From positions 311,143-375,142 of the forward strand of contig JALHMI010000007.1 in NCBI GenBank assembly GCA_022844125.1: 64,000 bases of DNA. The letters run 5' to 3'. Shown piece by piece: positions 1-9,375 of the stretch (its first letter is position 1; each line of letters starts with the position of its first letter). Under the pieces are notes generated by a model. That model was not told the DNA's origin. It saw only the letters and a list, made by a program, of their open reading frames with translations, and searched no databases. This DNA comes from Pirellulales bacterium (lineage in GTDB: Bacteria > Planctomycetota > Planctomycetia > Pirellulales > PALSA-1355). The translations under genes were made by a program, and so were the position numbers.

Positions 1-312
1 GCAGGCTGGGTCATGCTGGGGGAAATGGCCACGCACCTGGCGGCCACCCTCTTCAAGGGGCTCACGCTCGGCGCCGGCACGGTGCTCACCGCCGTGCCAC
101 AAGGAGCGGCGGCCGGGTACGGCTCGTATATTGTCGGGCAGGCGGCGAAGTACTACTTTGAGCACGGCGCGTCCTGGGGCGGTGAAGCGCCGAAAGCTGT
201 CGTGGCACGCATCCTGGACGCCACCGACAAGCAGTCTGTGCTCGAGCGGCTCAAGACCGAGATCAACGCCAAGCTGCGGTTGAACAAGTACGCCAAGGAC
301 GTGCGGTCTTAG
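1..312 (+). CDS. C-terminal part of a DUF697/GTPase-associated-like protein (5' truncated by window edge)
   Basis: The frame is open from base 1 and ends at the TAA at 310-312, so only the last ~103 residues are seen and the true start lies outside the window. The visible part has a Gly/Ala-rich hydrophobic stretch, then the segment YGSYIVGQAAKYYFEHGASW, and a basic, charged C-terminal helix. This arrangement resembles the C-terminal DUF697 region found behind bacterial dynamin-like or YcjF/Era-type GTPases, which sits at the membrane. No G motifs are visible because the N-terminal part is missing. The ATG at position 13 is internal and should not be used as a start. The DUF697 link is from memory of the family. 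Confidence 0.5.
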   Translation, partial: AGWVMLGEMATHLAATLFKGLTLGAGTVLTAVPQGAAAGYGSYIVGQAAKYYFEHGASWGGEAPKAVVARILDATDKQSVLERLKTEINAKLRLNKYAKDVRS

Positions 313-341
313 GCAGCGATGGTCGCAGCGATTTTCTTCTG

Positions 342-677
342 CTAGTAGCGCGGCACGCTCGGATCGATCTCTTGCGACCACTGGTCGATACCGCCGGCCA
401 TACTCTGTGCGTGTGGAAAGCCTTGCTCACGCAGCCAATGCGCCACGCGCAGGCTGCGGCCGCCGTGATGGCAATGGATAATCACGCGCCGTTGGCGGTG
501 CTCGTCGAGTTCGGTCAGCCGTTGGGGCAGCTCACCCATCGGTATCAGTGTTGCGCCGGCGATCTTGGCGGTGGCGTATTCTTCCGGCTGGCGGCAATCG
601 AGCAGCAGCACGTCGCCGTGCTTCAGTTCGGCCGCGGTGCTCTGGCAGTCGATTTCTAGGGGATGTTCAGCGGTCAT
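342..677 (-). CDS. Rhodanese-like domain protein
   Basis: A single rhodanese domain of about 111 residues. The active-site loop reads CHHGGRS, with the cysteine that would carry a persulfide, preceded by the beta-strand RRVIIH. The N-terminal strand DVLLLDCRQPEEYATAKIAGA and the C-terminal AGGIDQWSQEID are typical single-domain rhodanese signatures. Likely role: sulfur transfer or thiol redox in the cytoplasm; the partner is unknown. I chose the ATG at 677 over the one at 701 because the latter abuts the T-tract of the upstream gene's terminator (703-739), although neither has a clear ribosome-binding site. That terminator argues for transcription separate from the DUF1559 gene. Confidence 0.85.
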   Translation of the reverse strand: MTAEHPLEIDCQSTAAELKHGDVLLLDCRQPEEYATAKIAGATLIPMGELPQRLTELDEHRQRRVIIHCHHGGRSLRVAHWLREQGFPHAQSMAGGIDQWSQEIDPSVPRY

Positions 678-702
678 GATCAGCGGCTCAAACGGGGACA
701 TG

Positions 703-739
703 AAAAAAGGCTGCTCCGGAGAAATTCTCCGGAGCAGCC
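703..739 (-). terminator. Rho-independent terminator of the DUF1559 gene
   Basis: A perfect 13-bp inverted repeat (709-721 against 727-739) with a 5-base loop is followed, on the minus strand, by six consecutive T (plus-strand A at 703-708). It lies about 40 bases after the stop of the DUF1559 gene. Confidence 0.9.
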
Positions 740-778
740 CAGTTTAGAACTAACCAAACCCGAGGCCCAGGGGGGCGA

Positions 779-2131
779 TTAGCCATCCTGGTTCGGATCG
801 GCCGCAGGCTCACGTCCAGCCCGGGTGACCAGGTGAACGTAGAGCGCAGCATCGATGTCCTCGTTGAGACCCGAAACGTGCGAGTCGGCCCAGCAGTGCA
901 GGACGACGCCGCCCGAGTGATCGCTGCTCGGACCCCATTCAGCCGCCGACTGGCCGTTACCCATGCCAACCAGAGTGTTCCGGGCAAACACCTTGGCGGT
1001 ATCATTGGGCCTAGGACCATAGTTCAATCCCGAGACCGGAGCATTGGCAGGGTCGTTGGCGAACGTATAGAACGGAGGCATGCCCGTGGCACTGACAGTC
1101 TGGGGCTTGACGGGTTGCGGGGGCTGATTGTTTGCGCCCTGAAAGTTCGTCAGGTTGGCAGCGGTCCGAGTCCCCGGCGGAATGGCCACGAGCCAAGCCG
1201 TCGAACCATCGTACCAAGACGAGACGTTCTGCTCCTTGGACTCGGCCAGCAGGATCGTCTTCGAGGTGCCGTCCGTTATCGAGCGGATGCCATTACCCTG
1301 CGACGAGGGATTGCGCGGAGGAACGATGGCGCCGTTAGGCAACTCCTGAACGAAAAAACCTCCCGAAGGCGCGCCATAACCGGCGGCGCTGGGGTTCGTC
1401 ATGCAAGCCATGTGCGTGGCGCACATCGCCTTGTAGTTGGTTACGACAACGCCCCAGGATTCCGGTTGGGGATTCCACGAGCCCTTTTCAGGCATGTTGT
1501 CCGACTTCCATGGATCGTAGCGAGTCCAAGCCGAGACAGCGTCACCAGCGAAGCTGGGGCAGCGAATCTCATCCAAGTCGAGACAGGCATAGTGCCGCCA
1601 CCAGGTACGATTCGCAGGACCGCCACTGTTGTAGCGGAGACCAATGCCTTGGGGAGCGCCGCCGTTGGGATCGGAGAAGCCACCGGTGATGAGCATCGCA
1701 GGGAAAGCGAATTTGTTCGAGATCTGGCTCATGTTGTTGTAAGCCGGACCCTGTTCGATGAACGGCAGCAAGCGGACCATCCAGCTATAACCGGCTTGCG
1801 TCTGGTTGCTGTTGCTCGTCCAGGAAGTTCCCGATCCAACGGCGGCATTCCACAGAAAAGGTGTCGTCGTTGCCGGAACGGCGCCGCCCGGGAACGTGCC
1901 GTTCGCCGAGGGGTTGATGAACGTGGCCAGCGGGAAGTTCTTCTGGGCGTCGTGATGATTCTGGAACGCGATGCCCAACTGCTTCAGCTTGTTCTGGCAC
2001 GAGTTGCGGCGGGCCGCTTCGCGAGCCGCCTGAATCGCCGGCAAAAGTAGCGCGACGAGCACGCCGATGATGGCGATTACCACCAGCAGCTCGACGAGGG
2101 TGAAACCTCGCTTCTTCGACCTGGTGACCAT
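779..2131 (-). CDS. DUF1559 domain protein with prepilin-type N-terminus
   Basis: The protein has 450 residues. It begins with a basic leader and the prepilin cleavage/methylation motif [20 protein letters not shown] (residues 9-28), which would be cut after the Gly and form a pseudopilin transmembrane helix. It is followed by the family hallmark [20 protein letters not shown]. The C-terminal part has [21 protein letters not shown], a form of the H-x9-DG motif. DUF1559 pseudopilins are hugely expanded in planctomycetes; their function is unknown, but they are probably displayed at the envelope through a type II secretion or type IV pilus-like system. A strong ribosome-binding site (AGGAGGTGA) precedes the ATG. 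A good promoter lies upstream and a hairpin terminator downstream, so this is a monocistronic unit. Confidence 0.93.
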   Translation of the reverse strand: MVTRSKKRGFTLVELLVVIAIIGVLVALLLPAIQAAREAARRNSCQNKLKQLGIAFQNHHDAQKNFPLATFINPSANGTFPGGAVPATTTPFLWNAAVGSGTSWTSNSNQTQAGYSWMVRLLPFIEQGPAYNNMSQISNKFAFPAMLITGGFSDPNGGAPQGIGLRYNSGGPANRTWWRHYACLDLDEIRCPSFAGDAVSAWTRYDPWKSDNMPEKGSWNPQPESWGVVVTNYKAMCATHMACMTNPSAAGYGAPSGGFFVQELPNGAIVPPRNPSSQGNGIRSITDGTSKTILLAESKEQNVSSWYDGSTAWLVAIPPGTRTAANLTNFQGANNQPPQPVKPQTVSATGMPPFYTFANDPANAPVSGLNYGPRPNDTAKVFARNTLVGMGNGQSAAEWGPSSDHSGGVVLHCWADSHVSGLNEDIDAALYVHLVTRAGREPAADPNQDG

Positions 2132-2228
2132 GCGTCACCTCCTGAAATAGAAATAGGAAAGAATGAGGAAATGAGGAGCCTCTTCGCCGCGACCAGAAGA
2201 AATATGGCCGCATGCTTAGACAGGCTTA

Positions 2229-2257
2229 AATTTAGTGGGTAGCGCAGGGTGTGTCAA
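2229..2257 (-). promoter_or_regulatory. Sigma70-type promoter of the DUF1559 gene
   Basis: On the minus strand a perfect -35 TTGACA (2252-2257) is separated by 17 bases from a -10 TAAATT (2229-2234). It faces the DUF1559 gene and lies about 100 bases upstream of its ATG. Confidence 0.65.
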
Positions 2258-2342
2258 ACAGGAAGTGCCGGTTTTCTGCGGAAACCAGTGGTTTGCGCGA
2301 CCGCGCGAGCCTGTCAGTTCGGTGTCTTAATTGCCGCGCACT

Positions 2343-2371
2343 TTGCATCGCGGGCGATCAACCGATATAGT
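2343..2371 (+). promoter_or_regulatory. Sigma70-type promoter of the addBA operon
   Basis: A -35 TTGCAT (2343-2348) and a -10 TATAGT (2366-2371) with a 17-base spacer lie about 80 bases upstream of the addB start, inside the divergent intergenic region. Confidence 0.6.
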
Positions 2372-2453
2372 AGGCATTTGTCCACTGCACGCCGGCCTCG
2401 CTTGGTGCCCGCTGGGTGCCACTTTCCCAGCCCCGCTCGCAAGGAACGCGACC

Positions 2454-5400
2454 ATGCCAGCCCCTTTGCTCGTCATCGGCGGACCTGCAAGGTCGGGCAA
2501 AACGACCCGACTGCTCGGCGAGTACCGTCGGACACTGGAAGCGGGCCCACTCGGTGCGGCGATGTGGATCAGCCCACACCACCGAGCCGCAGCCGCGGTA
2601 GGCCAGCGCTTGCTCGACGAGGGCTTTGCCGGCTGCTTCAGCCCCAATCTGCTGACCTTCGAGCGGCTGTCTGAACACCTGCTGGCCAGCACACGCCGGC
2701 CGCTGCGGCCTCTCTCACGCGGGATGATGCGGCTGGCAGTGCGGCAGGTCATCGACCGTTGTCTTGCCGCGGAACGCTTACCCTACTTTCAACCGATTGC
2801 CCACACGCCTGGGTTCCTTGACCTGCTGATTGGGTTCATTCGCGAATTCAAACGGCTGGAGATCTGGCCAGAAGAACTTGCCAAAGCACAAGGTTTGCAG
2901 GCCACTCCGCGAGATCGCGAGCTGTGCTTTGTCTACCAGGCGTATCAGGCCTTGCTGAACCAACACAATCTGTACGACGACCAGGGGCGTTTCTGGACCG
3001 CCCGCGAGGAGCTGCGGAATGGCAACTGGGGACCGTTCAAAAATGTGCGCTCGGTATTTGTCGACGGTTTTAGCGACTTTACGCGTACCGAGCTGGACGT
3101 GCTGGAGTTTCTCGCGACGCGTGTCGAGCGAGTGACGATCTCTCTGACGCTGGAGCGAGAGACATCCCGGCAGGAATTGTTCGCGCGGGCAGTTCAGACG
3201 CTCGAGGCCCTTCGCAAGCGAATGCCGGCTCTGAAGGTGGAGCACCTCGAGCGTCGAAAGATCGAACCGCCGGCGCTGGCACATGTGGAGCAGAAGCTGT
3301 TTGGCGACCCGCGGAGCGTCACGCTGCCGAACGACGTTGGCGGCATCGAGATTCTGGCGGCTGCGGGCGTGACTCACGAAGTGGAGTTGGTGGCAGCGAG
3401 AATCAAGACTTTGCTGACCGTCGGAGATCAGTACGGCCGGGTGTGGGCGAGTGACGTGCTGGTGGTGTTTCGCTCACTCGGAGAGACGGGCAGCCTGGTT
3501 CGAGATGTTTTTGCGCGCTACGGTGTGCCCGTGGCGGTTGCCGCTCCGCCGGCACTCGGTTCTGCGCCGCTGCTGGCAGCGCTATTGAACTGGCTGCGGC
3601 TGGATGCTGAAGACTGGCCGTTTCGTGGGCTGGCAAGCGCGGTCGGCAGCACTTACTTTCAGCCTGCGTGGACCGAGTATCAGTCGGGCCGCGCCGCGTC
3701 GGCACTGATGCAGCTGGCGCGGGAGCTCGCGCTACCGTCCGGTAGAGCTGCCTTTCTGGCGAGCGTGGATTGGCTCGAGGCGAAAGCCGCCGAGCGGCTG
3801 GCGGAGAAACGGCGGCTCTCGGCGAAATTGCTGGCGGCACAGGCCTGCGGACCGCTGGCGCGGCGAATGGCAGCGGCATTCGTTCGTTTGCCGCGACAGG
3901 CCACGCCCACGGAGTGGTGGCGGGCGCTGCGGGCTTTTGCCACGGATCTGGGGATGCTGCGAGCTGCGGCGTCCAGTCCGCTGGGCGAGGCGCAGGCCGC
4001 CGCCGACGGCGCCGCCTGGGAACGCATCGAGTTGTCGCTGGCCGAAGTCGAGCGGTTGGCGCGCTGGAATGAAGAGTCCGCCCCACGGTGGAATCGCACG
4101 GAACTTCTCGCACACCTCGAGGACGTGTGCCGCAGCGAGTCCCTGAGCGTGGCATCGGACGAACAAGGAGCGGTGCGCGTGTTGGCGGCGGAAACGGTTC
4201 GCGGGTTGAGCGCTCCGTATGTGTTTCTGTGCGGGCTCTCGGAGAAGGCCTTTCCCCCGCCGCACAGGGAAGACTGTCTCTACACCGATGCCGATGCGCG
4301 GCGGTGGGGCAACAGCGGTTTGCCGTTGCCATCGAACGCCGACCGCGGCCGGTTCGAAATGCTGCTGTTCTACGAAGTCGTAACGCGGGCCACGCGGCAC
4401 CTGGTGTTGAGTTACCCCGCGCTCGACGCGCAGGCACAGGCCCTGGTGCCGAGCCCGTTCCTGCGCGAGGTCGAGCACGTTTGCGGAGCGGCACGGATTC
4501 CGCGTAACGCGCAGCCGCATTTGGACTGCATCCCGCCGACGGACGAGGTGGTCTCGGTTCGCGACTTTCGCATCCGGGCCGTGTCCGAAGCGCTGGCCGG
4601 GCGCGAGCAGCTATTCGAACAGCTATGCGCGCATCCGGCGACCAGCAGCGTGGCGCGATCGATCGTCGCCGGCCTGACGATGACCGAAGCCCGCGATGAG
4701 CAGGCTTTCGGGCCGTTCGAGGGCATGTTTACGACCGACGCGGCTCGACGCAAGCTGTCTGAGCGGTTTGGTCCGGACCATTGCTGGAGTGCCAGCAAGC
4801 TGGAGGTTTATGCGAACTGTCCGCACGAGTTTTTTTTAAGGAACGTCCTGCGTGTTCGCCCCCTGGACGAGCCGGAACTGGCGACCGACTTCATGGGACG
4901 CGGGCAGATGTTGCATTGGCTGCTGGCGCGGGCGCATCGCGCACTGAATGACTGCCAGGGTGCCCCGAGCACCCCGTGCGGCAAGACGCTCAGCGACTTT
5001 ACCCGGGCCGTCGAGCAACTATCCGCGGAACTGCGGCGTCAAGGCGGCGCCGGCACGCTGGCTGGCGGCATGGTTGAGATCAACGTGCGGCAGGTGCTGG
5101 CCTGGCTCGAGAGGTATCAGGATCACCACGAGGCGTATGACCGGCTATTCTCCGATTGGAAGCAGCCGCTGCGGCCGGCCCACTTCGAAGTGTCGTTCGG
5201 TCCTCAGCGTGAAGACGATGCTGACGACGAGTGGAGCGATTCGCGCGATCCGTTGTCGCGCGACGAGCCGTTCACCTTGGAATGCGCCGGCGAGATGGTT
5301 CAGTTCAACGGCCGGATCGACCGAATCGACGTGGGACGTTATGGCAGTCAGGCCGCTTTCACGGTGGTCGACTACAAGAGCGGGAAACTGAAACCGCGCA

Positions 5401-5789
5401 CCAAGCTGGCAGCCGTGTTGGCTGGCAACTCGCTGCAACTTCCGCTGTATGCACTTGCCGCCGAGCAATTATTGGCCGAGACCGGAGCCGTGCCATTTCG
5501 CGCGGCATACTGGCATCTTTCAGGCGCGGGGTACGAGGATCAGGAGGCACTCAAGTTTCACCTCACCGAGGATGGCCGGCTCGAGCTTTCCGATGACTGG
5601 TCGGCGCTGGAGGACGCACTGAAGTCGCGCGTGGCCGCGCTGGTGCGCGGGGTTCGCGCAGGCGAGTTTCCCATGTTCAGTACCGACGAAAAATGCACGG
5701 GACGCTGCGACTTTGCCACGGTCTGCCGGGTAAACCAGGCCCGCTCGCGAGAAAAGTTCTGGCAACCGCCGCCGGGAGACCCGTCATGA
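2454..5789 (+). CDS. addB: AddB-like helicase-nuclease subunit (PD-(D/E)XK, Fe-S)
   Basis: A 1111-residue partner of AddA in double-strand-break end resection. Walker A (GGPARSGKTT) is at residues ~9-18. The C-terminal nuclease has VVDYKSGK (~residue 970). An AddB-type iron-sulfur staple is visible: one Cys in YANCPHEFF (~788) and three in the C-terminal KCTGRCDFATVC (~1080). The family acts in the cytoplasm, unwinding and cutting broken ends for RecA loading. I chose the ATG at 2454 because it has AAGGAA just upstream and the protein then starts directly before Walker A; the open frame continues upstream only as non-homologous sequence. It overlaps addA by ATGA, the usual order addB-addA. 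Similarity to RecC/Cas4-type nucleases is possible, but the cysteine layout favours AddB. Confidence 0.88.
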   Translation: MPAPLLVIGGPARSGKTTRLLGEYRRTLEAGPLGAAMWISPHHRAAAAVGQRLLDEGFAGCFSPNLLTFERLSEHLLASTRRPLRPLSRGMMRLAVRQVIDRCLAAERLPYFQPIAHTPGFLDLLIGFIREFKRLEIWPEELAKAQGLQATPRDRELCFVYQAYQALLNQHNLYDDQGRFWTAREELRNGNWGPFKNVRSVFVDGFSDFTRTELDVLEFLATRVERVTISLTLERETSRQELFARAVQTLEALRKRMPALKVEHLERRKIEPPALAHVEQKLFGDPRSVTLPNDVGGIEILAAAGVTHEVELVAARIKTLLTVGDQYGRVWASDVLVVFRSLGETGSLVRDVFARYGVPVAVAAPPALGSAPLLAALLNWLRLDAEDWPFRGLASAVGSTYFQPAWTEYQSGRAASALMQLARELALPSGRAAFLASVDWLEAKAAERLAEKRRLSAKLLAAQACGPLARRMAAAFVRLPRQATPTEWWRALRAFATDLGMLRAAASSPLGEAQAAADGAAWERIELSLAEVERLARWNEESAPRWNRTELLAHLEDVCRSESLSVASDEQGAVRVLAAETVRGLSAPYVFLCGLSEKAFPPPHREDCLYTDADARRWGNSGLPLPSNADRGRFEMLLFYEVVTRATRHLVLSYPALDAQAQALVPSPFLREVEHVCGAARIPRNAQPHLDCIPPTDEVVSVRDFRIRAVSEALAGREQLFEQLCAHPATSSVARSIVAGLTMTEARDEQAFGPFEGMFTTDAARRKLSERFGPDHCWSASKLEVYANCPHEFFLRNVLRVRPLDEPELATDFMGRGQMLHWLLARAHRALNDCQGAPSTPCGKTLSDFTRAVEQLSAELRRQGGAGTLAGGMVEINVRQVLAWLERYQDHHEAYDRLFSDWKQPLRPAHFEVSFGPQREDDADDEWSDSRDPLSRDEPFTLECAGEMVQFNGRIDRIDVGRYGSQAAFTVVDYKSGKLKPRTKLAAVLAGNSLQLPLYALAAEQLLAETGAVPFRAAYWHLSGAGYEDQEALKFHLTEDGRLELSDDWSALEDALKSRVAALVRGVRAGEFPMFSTDEKCTGRCDFATVCRVNQARSREKFWQPPPGDPS

Positions 5790-8700
5790 CGACCTCGGCG
5801 AAGCACGCGCCCAAGTATACAGAGCAGCAAGAGAAAGCCATCGAGACACGCAAGGTGTCCGTTTCACTTTCGGCTGGAGCTGGCTGCGGCAAAACCTTTG
5901 TGCTGACTGAACGCTACCTGTCGCATCTCGATCCGCGCGTGCCAGGCGCTCTGCTGCCGGACCAGATCGGACAGCTTGTGGCGATCACCTTTACCGATCG
6001 GGCCGCGCGCGAGATGCGCGACCGGATTCGGCGCCGCTGTTATGAGCGTCTGCAAACCTGCGACGAAGCGGATGCCGGCTATTGGGCCACGCTACTGCGC
6101 ACGCTCGACAATGCCCGGATCAACACGATTCACGGATTTTGCGCATCGCTGCTGAGGTCTCGGGCGGTGGAAGCGGGGCTCGATCCACAGTTCACCGTGC
6201 TGGAACAGGCACAGTCGGAATCGCTGCTGAGCGAATCGCTGGACGACGTGCTGCGAAGACTGATCGCTGCCGCGGACGAGACGACGCTTGCGCTGGCCGC
6301 GCAATTCGATCTCGACGGCATGCGCGGGATGCTCCGGGGTCTGGTGCTGGACAGCACGCCGCAGCTAATTTCCAGGTGGCGAGATGCGACGCCGGAGCAA
6401 GTTGTTGAGAGCTGGCAGCAGGAGTTCGAACTGCTGCGGCCACAGGTCGCGGCGTACGTATTGGGTTCGAATCTGACCAAATGCATTGAGTCCATCCTTC
6501 AGGAGCACGTGCCGGCGCATGCAGAGATGGCCGCACGCCGCGAGGCAGTGCTCGAGGCATTGGAAGGATTGCGGCGCGAGGAAGGCGCCGGTCCGCTGGG
6601 CCAGCAGTTGCGCCAGATTCAAGTTAATGCCAAAGTTCAGGGGGGCGGCGGCGCGCGAGTCTGGCCGGATGCCGAAGCCTATGCCCGGTTTCGCGACTCA
6701 GCGACCGAGCTGCGTGGAATACTAACGCCTCTCATCTCGCTTGCCGATTTCAACATTGCGGATGCCCGGGAGGCGGCGGAGCTCGGAACGAAGTTGCTCG
6801 GCCTGGCTGTTCAGGTCTATGAGAGCTACCAGCAACGAAAGCGGGAGCTGCGAGTGCTGGACTTCAACGACTTGCTGGTGCGCGCGCGAGCACTGCTGGT
6901 TGAAGGAGACGGCGCCGAGCTGGCCAAGCAACTCAGCTCCGGCATTACGTTGTTGCTGGTGGATGAATTTCAGGACACCGATCCGCAACAAGTCGATCTG
7001 GTAAAGGCCTTGTGTGGCGACGGATTGAGTCGGGGGCGGCTGTTTTTCGTGGGGGATTTCAAACAGTCGATTTACCGCTTTCGCGGCGCGAAACCGCACG
7101 TGTTCCGCGACCTGCGCAGCGAAACACCGGCGGCCGGCCGGCTGTCCCTTTCCCGGAACTTTCGCAGCCAGCCGGCAATCCTGAACTTTGTGAACGCGCT
7201 GTTCGCCGAGGAACTTGGCGCGGAGTATGAACCGCTGGTGGCCGTGCGGCCGCAGGTGAGTGATGAGCCGGCCGTCGAGTTTCTGTGGGCGCCGACGGTC
7301 GCGGACAAGGAATCGGTGGAGGAAATGCGCGCTCGCGAGGCCGATTGGGTGGCCAGGCGGCTGCGCGAGATCATCGACAGCGGCCAGCCAATCGTTCGCA
7401 CGGAAACTGACGGGAAGCCGAAGGCCCGTCCAGTAACGCCGGGCGACGTCGCGATTCTGATGCGGGCGCTAACGGATGTCGAGGCTTACGAAGCGGCACT
7501 GCGCAGGTATGAACTCGATTACTACCTCGTGGGAGGACACGCGTTCTACGCTCAGCAGGAAGTGTTTGACCTCTTGAACTTGCTGCGTGCTGTCGACAAC
7601 CGGGAGGATGTCGTGAGCCTGGCGGGCGTGCTGCGGAGCCCGTTCTTTGGACTGACAGACGAGACCTTGTTCTGGTTGGCCCAGGACCCGGCGGGTCTGG
7701 GAAGCGCAATCGTCAGCCAGACGCTGCCGGAGGAAATCAGCGCGCAGCAGCGGCAGCAAGTGCGAGCGGCGCGAGAGACGCTCATCGATCTGAGGGCTTG
7801 CAAGGATCGGCTGCGAGTTTCCGAGCTGATTGAGCGCGCGCTGGACCGGACGGGGTATGACGCCACGCTGCTCCGAGAGTTTCTTGGTGCGCGAAAACTG
7901 GCGAATCTCGAGAAGCTACAGGAGCAGGCGCGTAGTTTTCAACGTGGTGATTTTCTGGGGCTCGCCGACTTCATTGTGCGGCTGAGTGATTTTGTCGCGC
8001 GGCAGCCAGACGAGGCCCTGGCCGCGACGCATTCGGAAGCGACCGACGTCGTGCGGCTGATGACGGTGCATCAGTCGAAGGGACTCGAGTTTCCGCTGGT
8101 TGTCGTGCCGGACATGAATCGGAGACCGTTCAACGGCGCGGACAGTACCCACCTTCACGAACGGCTGGGTCCGCTGGCACGTACTTCGGCCGAGGAAGAC
8201 GGTTCGCGGGCAGTGAGTGGTTATGATTTGTGGCGGTTTGCGGAGAAAGCAGAAGAGGAAGCGGAGTCGAGCCGTTTGCTCTACGTTGCCACGACGCGAG
8301 CGGCCGATTACCTGATACTCTCGGCCAGTGTCAAGAACATTGGAGATGGTAGCTCTCCGTGGATGAAGCTTCTGGCCAGACGGTTCGATCTGGTCAGCGG
8401 CGAGTTTCGCGGTCGCGACTTACCCTTCGATCAGCGTCCCCAGGTGCGGGTGACAAGCGAGCCACCGCCGGAGTTTAAAGCACGCGGGAAATCGCGCCGC
8501 GCGGAGATTGCCAAGCTGGCGAAGTATCTTGACCCAACTGGCAGACGCGACGCAACGTTGCTGGCCGTCGATTCGGTGGCGCGAGATTCGGCGGCCAGTC
8601 GGCAATTCTCCTTCTCGCGGCTCTCGGGGAAGCTGCACCGGAAGTTCGAGCACTTGGACGAAGCGTCCGCTCAACTCGAAGGTCCGGACCCCCGGCAGCT

Positions 8701-9274
8701 CGGCACGCTCGTGCACGCCGTGCTGGGGGCGTGGGACTTCACGAGATCCGGCGACGTCGCTCAGCTTGTCGAACGCTTTGCCGAGCAGCACCTGCCTGAC
8801 TCGCCGGGAGAGATTGCCGAGGCGCGGAGCATGATCGAGCGATTCGCCAGTTCGCCGCGCGCCCAGCAGTTGAAGTCCGCCACGAGCGCGCACGCGGAAG
8901 TCGAGTTTCTGCTGCCGTGGAGCATCGACGGCAGCGGTGCCCGTGGGGTCGCGTTACGGGGGTACTTGGACCAGTTGTATCAGGATGCGTCGGGTGCCTG
9001 GCACATCCTGGATTTTAAGACAAATCGGTTTGGCCCAGGTGGCGCCCAAAATGCGGCCGCGGAGTACGAGATGCAGATGTACGTGTATGGGCTGGCTGCG
9101 GAAAGAATTCTGCACTCGGCCCCCGCCGAGTTGACGCTGCATTTTCTGCGTACGGGGGACGAAGTGTCTTTTGCCTGGAATGACGACGCCCGCCGGCGCG
9201 TGGTTCGCATGGTGCACGACGCGATTCGGCTGGCCTTGTCCGAATCGGCTGTGCATGCGGTTGCGGGAAATTGA
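5786..9274 (+). CDS. addA: AddA-like UvrD-family helicase-nuclease
   Basis: This 1162-residue superfamily 1A helicase is fused to a RecB-type nuclease. Visible motifs in order: Walker A GAGCGKTF (~residue 34), TFTDRAAREM (Ia), NTIHGFC, VDEFQDTDPQQ (motif II, ~392), GDFKQSIYRFRGA (motif III), MTVHQSKGLEFPLVVVPD (motif V), YVATTRA (motif VI) and the C-terminal nuclease signature HILDFKTNR (~1075). With AddB it should form the AddAB (RexAB) complex that processes double-strand breaks. Its ATG overlaps the addB stop (ATGA), so the two are translationally coupled. The upstream open frame from 5693 lies inside addB and is not used. Confidence 0.9.
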   Translation: MTTSAKHAPKYTEQQEKAIETRKVSVSLSAGAGCGKTFVLTERYLSHLDPRVPGALLPDQIGQLVAITFTDRAAREMRDRIRRRCYERLQTCDEADAGYWATLLRTLDNARINTIHGFCASLLRSRAVEAGLDPQFTVLEQAQSESLLSESLDDVLRRLIAAADETTLALAAQFDLDGMRGMLRGLVLDSTPQLISRWRDATPEQVVESWQQEFELLRPQVAAYVLGSNLTKCIESILQEHVPAHAEMAARREAVLEALEGLRREEGAGPLGQQLRQIQVNAKVQGGGGARVWPDAEAYARFRDSATELRGILTPLISLADFNIADAREAAELGTKLLGLAVQVYESYQQRKRELRVLDFNDLLVRARALLVEGDGAELAKQLSSGITLLLVDEFQDTDPQQVDLVKALCGDGLSRGRLFFVGDFKQSIYRFRGAKPHVFRDLRSETPAAGRLSLSRNFRSQPAILNFVNALFAEELGAEYEPLVAVRPQVSDEPAVEFLWAPTVADKESVEEMRAREADWVARRLREIIDSGQPIVRTETDGKPKARPVTPGDVAILMRALTDVEAYEAALRRYELDYYLVGGHAFYAQQEVFDLLNLLRAVDNREDVVSLAGVLRSPFFGLTDETLFWLAQDPAGLGSAIVSQTLPEEISAQQRQQVRAARETLIDLRACKDRLRVSELIERALDRTGYDATLLREFLGARKLANLEKLQEQARSFQRGDFLGLADFIVRLSDFVARQPDEALAATHSEATDVVRLMTVHQSKGLEFPLVVVPDMNRRPFNGADSTHLHERLGPLARTSAEEDGSRAVSGYDLWRFAEKAEEEAESSRLLYVATTRAADYLILSASVKNIGDGSSPWMKLLARRFDLVSGEFRGRDLPFDQRPQVRVTSEPPPEFKARGKSRRAEIAKLAKYLDPTGRRDATLLAVDSVARDSAASRQFSFSRLSGKLHRKFEHLDEASAQLEGPDPRQLGTLVHAVLGAWDFTRSGDVAQLVERFAEQHLPDSPGEIAEARSMIERFASSPRAQQLKSATSAHAEVEFLLPWSIDGSGARGVALRGYLDQLYQDASGAWHILDFKTNRFGPGGAQNAAAEYEMQMYVYGLAAERILHSAPAELTLHFLRTGDEVSFAWNDDARRRVVRMVHDAIRLALSESAVHAVAGN

Positions 9275-9325
9275 CGTTTCGCACCCGGTCCGGCATCGCG
9301 GTCTATCGCATCTTGCAGGCAGACC

Positions 9326-9331
9326 TATAAT
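9326..9331 (+). promoter_or_regulatory. Possible -10 element for the nucleotidyltransferase gene
   Basis: A perfect TATAAT lies 44 bases before the ATG at 9376, in the short gap after addA. No convincing -35 is visible at 16-18 bases, so this is only a candidate secondary promoter. Confidence 0.3.
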
Positions 9332-9375
9332 CGAGCCGGTAATGAACCTGATCACTTCTCGCGAGAGGCCGCTTG

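Larger units (their letters stand above)
2132..2453. other. Divergent intergenic region
   Basis: This 322-base stretch separates the leftward DUF1559 gene from the rightward addB. It holds the two divergent promoters listed separately and the ribosome-binding sites of both genes. I see no further gene or repeat. Confidence 0.7.

Noticed and set aside
699..701. Upstream ATG as start of the rhodanese gene
   Set aside because: It directly abuts the T-tract of the DUF1559 terminator; the ATG at 677 also gives a complete rhodanese domain.
833..2050. 405-codon plus-strand open frame
   Set aside because: Antisense to the DUF1559 gene, which has a strong RBS, promoter and terminator.
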